Positions 7,353-14,315 of a stretch of 22,431 bases of DNA are shown here, piece after piece. The position numbers were made by a program, and so were the translations under genes. Under the pieces are notes generated by a model. That model was not told where the DNA came from. It saw nothing but the letters and a program-made list of their open reading frames with translations, and did no database searches. The stretch is from positions 1 through 22,431 of the forward strand of contig WFQT01000368.1 in NCBI GenBank assembly GCA_015486895.1, written 5' to 3'. How positions within the stretch are numbered: the stretch's first letter is position 1; every line of letters starts with the position of its first letter. The stretch comes from Anaerolineae bacterium. GTDB taxonomy: Bacteria; Chloroflexota; Anaerolineae; JAADDB01.

Positions 7353-8306
7353 GTGTGTAGCTGGCAACTGAGCACTCCTGTCCTCCTGTTCATTTACAAG
7401 CGACCAGAGATTACCGCTCGCGTTTTTGATGAGATTGCAAAAGTGCGTCCCCCAAAACTACTGGTTGTGGCCGACGGTCCACGAGAGGGACAGCAGGAGG
7501 AAGCTGAGAAGTGTACTCAGGCTAGGTCTGTTATAGAGCAAGTGGATTGGGATTGCGAAGTTATTACTAACTATGCCGATGTCAACTTGGGACCTAAGGA
7601 GCGGATGGTTAGCGGCTTTCGGTGGGCATTCAATCAGATAGAGAAAGGGATCATTTTAGAGGATGATTGCTTGCCTAACCGGTCTTTTTTTCGCTTTAGC
7701 GAGGAATTATTAGAAAAGTACCGTGATGATACGCGAGTCGGGGCTATTCTAGGGTCAAACTTCCAGTTTGGTCGGAATCGGACCATGTATAGCTACTACT
7801 TTTCCCGTTTTTTCTTTCCTTGGGGTTGGGCAACTTGGAAAAGATCCATGGACCTGTTTGATCCTGATATGAGCTTGTGGCCACAGGTTAGAGACAATGA
7901 TTGGCTGCAGGCACTTTTTGGAAATAAGCGGGCACGCTATTGGTCTCAGCGTTTCCAGTATGTCTACGAGAGCAAGAATTACTGTTGGGATTATCAGTGG
8001 TTCTTCACATCTATCATCAATAATTGGTTAAGTATAGTGCCAACAGTGAATCTGATTTCTAACATTGGGTTTGGTGAGGGTGCAACCCACACGGCTGAGA
8101 AAAGTTGGTATTTGGATGTGCCAACTGTTGAGATGCAGTTCCCCCTGCGGCATCCACCGTTTATGATCAGGCACGTTGATGCTGATAATTTTGTTAGTAG
8201 GAAACGGTGGGGTAGCACCCCCTTGCTGGTGCGAGTTGTTGCTATGTTGAAGAAGATACTTTTGAATTCCATTCGCTTCCAGGTTAATTTGGGGGAGGAG
8301 AAGTAA
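7353..8306 (+). CDS. GT-A-fold glycosyltransferase-like protein (family-2-like)
   Basis: The 317-residue protein starts with a GT-A-like segment: PVLLFIYKRPEITARVFDEI (9-28), VVADGPR (38-44), then NLGPKERMVSGFRWAF and the acidic motif ILEDDCLPNRSFF (101-113). EDD is in the position of the metal- and nucleotide-sugar-binding DxD. SYYFSRFFFPWGWATWKRSMD (147-167) follows and is characteristic of a group usually annotated as nucleotide-diphospho-sugar transferase or HlpA-like. It would transfer a sugar in the cytoplasm; the donor is unknown. The start is GTG at 7353, with aaggtga six bases upstream. It is isolated by 244 bp before and 194 bp after, so it may have its own promoter, though I could not pick one confidently. 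Confidence 0.72.
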   Translation: MCSWQLSTPVLLFIYKRPEITARVFDEIAKVRPPKLLVVADGPREGQQEEAEKCTQARSVIEQVDWDCEVITNYADVNLGPKERMVSGFRWAFNQIEKGIILEDDCLPNRSFFRFSEELLEKYRDDTRVGAILGSNFQFGRNRTMYSYYFSRFFFPWGWATWKRSMDLFDPDMSLWPQVRDNDWLQALFGNKRARYWSQRFQYVYESKNYCWDYQWFFTSIINNWLSIVPTVNLISNIGFGEGATHTAEKSWYLDVPTVEMQFPLRHPPFMIRHVDADNFVSRKRWGSTPLLVRVVAMLKKILLNSIRFQVNLGEEK

Positions 8307-8500
8307 TGGAAGGTACATGTTCACGGTTGGCCGTTTGGTAGGAATGGGAAGATAGGGGTGTTCTGCAATGTTCATTCAATGCTTCTTAACCGAACCGTTG
8401 AGCTGTGTTTAACTTGCGAGATGAGAAAAGTGAACAATCGCTGTAGAAGCGGAAAGAGGAGATTAGCTGTTGCTATTCACAGGGTAAGTAGAGAAACTCT

Positions 8501-9715
8501 ATGGCTAAAATCGGGATCGTGAGCCGAGCGTCCTTCATTCAAGATGGACGGGGTACCTTTTTTCATAACGGTGATGGTCCTTATATTGATGAACTAGCGT
8601 CTCATTTCGACGAATTAAAGCTTGTCACTACAGTGTTGAGAAAAGGGTACCACGCTGCTTACAACAATTGGCCGAAGTTCACTTACCAATTTACTGCTCC
8701 TAATGTGCAGGTGGTCGAGATCCCATTCACACGCGTGGCGAACCCTGGTATCCTTCGGACAGTATTCGGCTGGTTTCGTAGTATGCCCTCGCTGTGGCAG
8801 GCAATTAGCGCCAGTGATTTCGTCGGCATTTTCATGGTGGGTATGCGTTCTGTCATTGCCTGGCTGTTTTGCTTGCTATTAAGGAAGCCATATTGGGTCT
8901 ACATAGGCTCTGATTGGGCTGGTGTTGCGCCAAACTCATTTCGCTGGTCCGGCTGGCGCCGGAGATTCTTAATCGGCGCTTACATCAAAATCGCAGGTGC
9001 TTTGGAGCGAGCTATTGCCCGCAAGGCAGCCTTTCGTTTAGTAACCGGGACAGCGCTTCTCCAGAAACATGCGTATCCCGACAGTGCCACGTATATTACT
9101 CACCCCTTAACCAGCTTAAACATTGAAAGCATCCCTGGCCGGGAGGAAAAGCAAATAGGAGCAACAATCCAGTTACTTGCCGTTGGTAATCTCAATGTGC
9201 GTAAAGGGTATCCATATCTTATTCAGTCGCTACCCCTTATCCGTGATCGTGGAATTGATCTGAAGCTAACGATCGTGGGTGAAGGGCTGTTGCGGCCTGA
9301 GCTGGAGCGTTTGCTAGAAGAACTCAACTTGCGGCCTTTCGTTGACCTGGTTGGCTATGTGCCAAACGGCCCCGTATTGTGGAAATACTATGTAAGTGCG
9401 GATATTTTTGTTTTGTCTTCTCTGAACGAAGGATTGCCGCGGGTGATCCTAGAAGCAATGGCTCATGGACTGCCAGTTATCTGCACTGATGTTAGTGGAC
9501 TGTCTCAACATTTTGCGGATCGGGAACAGGTGTTTTTTGTCCCTGCCAAGGATCCCGAGGCGATTGCCGAGGCAATCGTGACCTTAGTTCAGGATGCAAA
9601 TCTACGACACACTCTTGTTCAAAACGGACTGGCCGCGGCGCGAGAAATGATGAGCAACTCAGCTGCTTCCCAGACGGCAGATCTCATCCAGAAACATATA
9701 CTAAACTTGCAATAA
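8501..9715 (+). CDS. GT4-family glycosyltransferase
   Basis: This is a 404-residue GT-B enzyme. The C-terminal Glycos_transf_1 half is clear: LLAVGNLNVRKGY (225-237), LTIVGEGLLRPELERL (256-271), VDLVGYV, then LSSLNEGLPRVILEAMAHG with the donor-binding E-x7-E pair E310 and E318. The N-terminal acceptor half includes IGIVSRASF at the start and a hydrophobic segment (about 108-132) that probably associates with the membrane. Retaining transfer from a nucleotide sugar to a lipid-linked glycan is the expected reaction. A 5-bp hairpin (TAGAG/CTCTA, 8489-8501) includes the A of the start codon and could damp translation. The next gene starts about 65 bp downstream, so these two may be co-transcribed. 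Confidence 0.88.
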   Translation: MAKIGIVSRASFIQDGRGTFFHNGDGPYIDELASHFDELKLVTTVLRKGYHAAYNNWPKFTYQFTAPNVQVVEIPFTRVANPGILRTVFGWFRSMPSLWQAISASDFVGIFMVGMRSVIAWLFCLLLRKPYWVYIGSDWAGVAPNSFRWSGWRRRFLIGAYIKIAGALERAIARKAAFRLVTGTALLQKHAYPDSATYITHPLTSLNIESIPGREEKQIGATIQLLAVGNLNVRKGYPYLIQSLPLIRDRGIDLKLTIVGEGLLRPELERLLEELNLRPFVDLVGYVPNGPVLWKYYVSADIFVLSSLNEGLPRVILEAMAHGLPVICTDVSGLSQHFADREQVFFVPAKDPEAIAEAIVTLVQDANLRHTLVQNGLAAAREMMSNSAASQTADLIQKHILNLQ

Positions 9716-9780
9716 CTACAATGTCACTGTGAATGGAGTATTGTTGGCAAGCTGAAAGACAGGGAGACAAGGAGTACGCA

Positions 9781-10920
9781 GTGGCAATGAGCACCCGAAT
9801 TACTTTGATAACCAATATGGTTACCCCATATCGAGTCCCGCTTCTTAATGCCCTATCTCGTCATCGTGGATTGCAGCTCTCTGTTGTTTTTCTTAGCGAG
9901 CGTGAGTCTAACCGACAGTGGGATGTTCATTATGAAGACCTTATTTTCAACTATACCGTTCTGAACGGTTGGCATATTTTTTCCTCGCGACTTGAGTGGG
10001 CACTTCATTTTAATCCAGGCTTAATTCGCACCCTCCAACGGCTATCACCAGATGTGGTGATCATTGGTGGATACACAACGATCTCAGATTGGATAGGGTG
10101 GGCGTGGGCTCAACTACATCGTGTGCCTGTTGTCTTGTGGTCCGGAAGTACCTTATTCTCGGGCCGATTCCGTCACGGGCCAATCTCATTGTTGCGTAAG
10201 GTGTTTATTCGCGGTGCCAAGGCATATATTGCTTACGGCAACAAAGCAGCAGAGTTCCTGATTTCTTATGGTGTTGAACCAGAGCGTATCGCCATTGGCA
10301 GTAATGTCGGTGATGTGACGTTTTTTAGGGAGTCAGTGGAGCAATATCGAGCCTCAAATGATGCGGGAGCAAATCTATCACCGCAACCTCATCTTCTCTA
10401 CGTTGGACGTCTCACCCGAGACAAGGGACTTATAGAGCTGTTTGAATCATTGCAACAGATTCTTGACTTACCGTGGGACTTGACAGTCGTGGGCGATGGA
10501 CCCATGCGTGGTCAGATAGAAATGCTCGCTGAACAAGCCTTAGCGGGGCGCGTTCGGTTCGTTGGGTTCAAACAAAGAGATGAATTAGTGCGTTACTATG
10601 CACTAGCCGATGTATTTATCATGCCAACACTGCATGATGCAGCTTCGATCGTATTGAGTGAAGCGTTAGCTGCAGGGCTCTTTGTCGTCGGCTCTCGATA
10701 CGACGGCAGCAGCTATGATTTAATTCATGTGTCCCGGAATGGTATTATCGTAGACCCAAAAGATACTCAAGGAATGACTAAGGTACTTCGAAGGGTGATA
10801 GTCACACATCCTTGGGCGGCACGCAGGAAAGATATCTCGGCCTCCGTGGCGCAGTATACTCCAGAGTACTATGCAAATGCCTTCCTGCAAGCAATTCAGA
10901 TCAGTAGAGGGAAAACATAG
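9781..10920 (+). CDS. GT4-family glycosyltransferase
   Basis: The protein is 379 residues from a GTG at 9781. That start was chosen because aaggag (9769-9774) lies six bases before it; an ATG two codons later is possible, and an ATG at 9733 would place the ribosome site inside the gene. The N-terminal half begins RITLITNMVTPYRVPLLNAL, a common GT4 opening. The C-terminal half has LLYVGRLTRDKGL (205-217), LTVVGDGPMRGQIEML (234-249), VRFVGF and MPTLHDAASIVLSEALAAG (281-299). The E-x7-E motif is present as D286-x7-E294, a conservative change in the first acid. It should add one sugar to a cytoplasmic-face lipid-linked glycan. A 344-bp gap without genes follows it. Confidence 0.87.
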   Translation: MAMSTRITLITNMVTPYRVPLLNALSRHRGLQLSVVFLSERESNRQWDVHYEDLIFNYTVLNGWHIFSSRLEWALHFNPGLIRTLQRLSPDVVIIGGYTTISDWIGWAWAQLHRVPVVLWSGSTLFSGRFRHGPISLLRKVFIRGAKAYIAYGNKAAEFLISYGVEPERIAIGSNVGDVTFFRESVEQYRASNDAGANLSPQPHLLYVGRLTRDKGLIELFESLQQILDLPWDLTVVGDGPMRGQIEMLAEQALAGRVRFVGFKQRDELVRYYALADVFIMPTLHDAASIVLSEALAAGLFVVGSRYDGSSYDLIHVSRNGIIVDPKDTQGMTKVLRRVIVTHPWAARRKDISASVAQYTPEYYANAFLQAIQISRGKT

Positions 10921-11264
10921 TGCAGCCTACGGCCGCAACCAAAGCCTAAACTCTTCGCGGTTAGCGTAGCTTCTGCCGAGTAATACTATGACTAACCTAA
11001 GTTTCTATCCGTAGAGCTCTATAGAGTAGACTTCCCGTACATACCTTTTCAATGAGCCGGGGCAAATGACGGGAAATAGAGCCAGGGAGACAACAAACGG
11101 GGAAGAAGCAGACACCTTGGGCGCATTAACGCTTTGGACCTCTTCGTTGCTCAACCCTAAACCTCACCAAGACGCTAAATCGTTAATCCCTCGTAGCCTA
11201 GACGCCAAGGCAGAGAAGGTATCAGTATGACGCTCCATCGAACAGCAATAAGAAGACACTGGAC
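10921..11264. other. 344-bp gene-free spacer with degenerate repeat-like segments
   Basis: No open frame of convincing length, RNA gene or clear terminator is seen. Near its right end, AAGACGCTA (about 11169) and TAGACGCCAAGG (about 11208) are degenerate copies of one short motif, like the eroded AAGACGCCAAGG-type repeats seen between genes in some environmental genomes. The spacer may hold the promoter for the gene at 11265, but no well-spaced pair of boxes stands out. Confidence 0.5.
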
Positions 11265-12458
11265 ATGAAGATTCTCAGTGTGTCTGCAGTTTTCCCTCCC
11301 GCTTGGCGCTATGGTGGTCCCGCTGTAACGGCCCACGCAGTGGCGAAGGCGATGATCCGACAGGGGCATCATGTCTTTGCCGTATGTACGGCGGACAAAA
11401 GTGACAGTTCGTTTGTGCTTGATACGAAGACAGAATGGGATGGTGTCCCCGTAATCTACTGCTCGCGTAAAGCTTCGCCCATTCCCTTTTACTCACCATC
11501 TTTACAAAAGGAAGTCGCTTCCTGCGTGGCAGCATATGATGTTGTTATTATTCGAAGTAGCTGGACGTATGTCGGTCCTGCTGCCTCGCGGGAATGCCTC
11601 AAGGCAGGTATTCCGTATCTTGCCTACCCTGAGGGAAATTTCAATCCGTGGGCTTGGAGACGACGGAGGCTCAGGAAGGCGTTATTTTGGCATTTCTTCG
11701 ACAAGCGGTATTTTCAGCAGGCTGCAGCCATTGTGGCCTTGACCGGAGCAGAGGCTGACAGTATACGCCGAATTGGCTTGACTAACCGGATCGAAGTCAT
11801 TCCCAATGGGGTTGATGTAAGGAGGTTTGCGAATGGAATTACAAGAAGACAACTGGAAGAGAAGCTCCCTCAGATTAGGAGCCGAAGGATCGTGCTTTTC
11901 TTGGGGCGGCTTCATCCAATAAAGGGGATAGCAGCGCTTGTGACCGCCTTCAAGTGGGTTCGTGCCCAACATGCAGATGCCATTCTGGTCGTGGCCGGCC
12001 CTGATGAGAATGGTTACAGGAAAAAGTTAGAACACCAAGCCTACCATGAGGGCCTACTCGAAGACACTCTATTTCTAGGCCTTGTAGTTGGTGATCTGAA
12101 GGTTGGCCTTCTTAGACACTCGGAGGTGTTTGTACTGCCCAGCTACTCTGAAGGCTTCCCCATCACAGTTCTAGAAGCACTTGCCTCTCATCTGCCTGTT
12201 ATCTTGACAAAGAATTGCCATGTCCCCGAGGTTGCAGCGGCTGGCGCTGGCATTGAGGTTGACACCTCGCCTCGCCAAATAGCGAATGCATTAAGCGCCT
12301 TGCTGTCCGATGATTCCATGCGTGTACAGATGGGAGAGAATGCCTCTCGGCTGGCCGCCAAGCGTTTCAGTTGGAATCGCGTTGCCAAGATGACCAGTGA
12401 ATTGTGCTCCCAAATTGCTTGGGGTAGAAAGAGCATTTATGAACAAGACCTCGGTTGA
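11265..12458 (+). CDS. GT4-family glycosyltransferase
   Basis: This 397-residue GT-B enzyme has all the usual GT4 landmarks. The N-terminal loop is FPPAWRYGGPA (10-20), a glycine-rich acceptor loop. EVIPNGVDVRRF (177-188) is followed by LFLGRLHPIKG (211-221), ILVVAGPDENG (240-250) and LPSYSEGFPITVLEALASH (291-309), with the E-x7-E pair E296 and E304 intact. It is one of the most canonical transferases in the locus and is probably active. It starts at ATG 11265 after a weak purine tract. Its last 20 bases overlap the start of the methyltransferase gene, suggesting translational coupling to that now broken frame. The sugar donor cannot be predicted. Confidence 0.9.
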   Translation: MKILSVSAVFPPAWRYGGPAVTAHAVAKAMIRQGHHVFAVCTADKSDSSFVLDTKTEWDGVPVIYCSRKASPIPFYSPSLQKEVASCVAAYDVVIIRSSWTYVGPAASRECLKAGIPYLAYPEGNFNPWAWRRRRLRKALFWHFFDKRYFQQAAAIVALTGAEADSIRRIGLTNRIEVIPNGVDVRRFANGITRRQLEEKLPQIRSRRIVLFLGRLHPIKGIAALVTAFKWVRAQHADAILVVAGPDENGYRKKLEHQAYHEGLLEDTLFLGLVVGDLKVGLLRHSEVFVLPSYSEGFPITVLEALASHLPVILTKNCHVPEVAAAGAGIEVDTSPRQIANALSALLSDDSMRVQMGENASRLAAKRFSWNRVAKMTSELCSQIAWGRKSIYEQDLG

Positions 12459-13184
12459 TTTTGGGCAACCTTCATGTTACCAAAGCCCACGCAAGGGCAG
12501 TTGGCGTGCACTGATTCAGCATTACAAGCTATGGCTTGCCTATAGGTATTACAGGAGATTGCTGAAGAGACTTACTCTTCCTATTCCCGCGGGTAAAACT
12601 TCTCCGATAATACTTGATGTAGGATGTGGAACTGGTTCTCTGATAGGTTTTCTGGAGAAGTGGATCTCTGAGGCGCAGTATGTGGAGGTAGAGCATGACT
12701 ATCGCTTGCTTAAGGACGCGGCGACAAGATTTCATTTTCGCAGTCTATTTGCGGGAACGCGGAAAAGTTGCCACTGGCAAGTAATTCTATCTCGGTTGTA
12801 GTGTCACTTCACATGATAGAGCACCTATATCATCCTGAGATATTCCTAAAAGAAGCTGCCAGAGTAGTAGTACCTGGAGGGTTTTTGTTAATTGCAACGC
12901 CCAACCCGAAAGGTGTGGCTGCTCGTCTTATTGGGCAAAAATGGTCCGGCTGGCGTGACGATCATGTATCTTTGTTCTCCCCCAAAGTGTGGGTGCAAAT
13001 GGTGAAAGGGGTAGGTTTTAAGCCTATACGGGTAGGGACAACTGGCCTATCTGGTATTCCTTTGTTTCGTAGTACTCCCTTCGCTATTTTTAACTATTTG
13101 CCGTTATTGGCTTTCGGCATTCTCCCATGGCAACATGGCGAAGCATTTATTGGTTTATTCCAAAGTATAGAGAGTGATGTCTAA
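12439..13184 (+). pseudogene. SAM-dependent methyltransferase (type 11 class I), split by a frameshift
   Basis: Two overlapping frames encode successive halves of one class I methyltransferase. The first (12439-12801) has the SAM-binding motif I ILDVGCGTGSL (58-68) and then runs into unrelated residues. The second frame is open from 12714 to 13184. It continues the fold with CGNAEKLPLASNSISVVVS and HMIEHLYHPEIFLKEAARVV, then PGGFLLIATPNPKG. Homology switches frame somewhere around 12730-12750, consistent with loss of one base. Neither half would be functional alone, because motif I and the post-motif segments are separated. No -1 slippery heptamer is seen at the junction, so programmed frameshifting is not supported. 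An assembly error is possible. The start overlaps the upstream glycosyltransferase by 20 bases, and the end overlaps the next start. By context it would have methylated a glycan sugar or terminated a chain. Confidence 0.82.
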
Positions 13185-14304
13185 AGGTAAGATTGGATAC
13201 TTCTGTAGTTTTAAGTATAACCCCGGCCTATACAAAGAGTTTACCTTACTCGGAAGAGAAATGGAGAAAAGAGGGTGGAGGATCAACTATTTGTTGTCTT
13301 GGGGATACAACAAGCTTGCTGGAGCGTCACCCGCCAATCATTTCTTCTTGACCAAGTCGGAGTCAATGAAGAGCCTTATGGCGGATTCACTGAACTACCT
13401 GCTCGGAGGCTGGCGGAGTATTAGAACCTTGTTTAGCAGTGCGCCGCCCGACTTTATCTGCTTCTATAATCCGCACCCCTTAAATCTAATAGTTATCCGA
13501 CAGGCTCAGCATCTTTACCCTCGCAGCATCCGGACTATTTATTTGCATGAGCCATATGTACCTGACAGGTCTTCTTATGGAACGACGCGCGGTATTATGA
13601 TCGCCTTGCTTGAATGGATGCAATCACAGATGTTGGGGCATACAAGCGATATCATTCTCCCATCATCCCACGCACATGAGTTATTCATGAGTCGTTATCC
13701 GAATTATCCAGGAATGGTTCACATTGCGCCGATTCTGCTGTCTAATAGACTGGGCACTAAATCACATGATAGAAGATATCTCTCTCTGGTTGGTAACTTA
13801 AACAAAAGTCGCGGACCGGAAGATTTTCTTACACTCGTCCACAGCGCGACTGTTTTGGGGGAGAACTTGAAGTTTAAGATAATTACAAGATCTAACATTC
13901 AAAGGGCCGTTGACAAGTTGCCACATCAAGATAGAAAGATGCTCACAGTGGTTAATAAGCCACTCATTGCAGATGAGGAGATCACAGATACGGTAGCTGA
14001 GAGCATAGCGTTGTTCCTCCCGCATCGCCAAGCTGCTCAGAGCGGCAATGTCCCGGTTGCTTTCCGGGCAGGTACGCCTGTGATTGCACGTGATATACCT
14101 GGACTTTCACAACATGTCCGTCATCGAGAGAATGGGTACTTGTTCCCCCTCAAGCCAACTCCTGAGCAGCTTATAGAGGCTGTTCGATTTGTACGAGACA
14201 ATTTCGCCGAATTGTCTCGTTGTGCGCGAAGGGACTTTGAAGATATTTTTGCGGAGCAGAATTTCGACCGTTACTATCAATGGTTGCTTAAGAGAAAGAT
14301 GTAG
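13177..14304 (+). CDS. Divergent GT4-like glycosyltransferase
   Basis: The protein has 375 residues. The C-terminal half has YLSLVGNLNKSRGPEDFL, the usual start of the donor-binding domain, and VAFRAGTPVIARDIPGLSQHVRHRENGYLFP, typical of GT4 C-termini. The two acidic residues of the E-x7-E motif are not present: the aligned positions in LPHRQAAQSGNVPVAFRAG are Ala and Val. It may be a divergent family, use another residue, or be inactive. The N-terminal half starts GKIGYFCSFKYNPGLYKEF and includes FICFYNPHPLNLIVI and IYLHEPYVPDRSSYGTTRG. ATG 13177 is preferred; GTG one codon earlier is also possible. It overlaps the end of the broken methyltransferase gene by eight bases, so translational coupling could be lost. 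Confidence 0.78.
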   Translation: MSKGKIGYFCSFKYNPGLYKEFTLLGREMEKRGWRINYLLSWGYNKLAGASPANHFFLTKSESMKSLMADSLNYLLGGWRSIRTLFSSAPPDFICFYNPHPLNLIVIRQAQHLYPRSIRTIYLHEPYVPDRSSYGTTRGIMIALLEWMQSQMLGHTSDIILPSSHAHELFMSRYPNYPGMVHIAPILLSNRLGTKSHDRRYLSLVGNLNKSRGPEDFLTLVHSATVLGENLKFKIITRSNIQRAVDKLPHQDRKMLTVVNKPLIADEEITDTVAESIALFLPHRQAAQSGNVPVAFRAGTPVIARDIPGLSQHVRHRENGYLFPLKPTPEQLIEAVRFVRDNFAELSRCARRDFEDIFAEQNFDRYYQWLLKRKM

Positions 14305-14315
14305 AGCCTGAGACA

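Noticed and set aside
12760..12770. A short A-run (GGAAAAG) in the methyltransferase as a programmed -1 slippery site
   Set aside because: The reading frame needed by homology already applies upstream of this run (CGNAEKLPL), so slippage here would not explain the switch.
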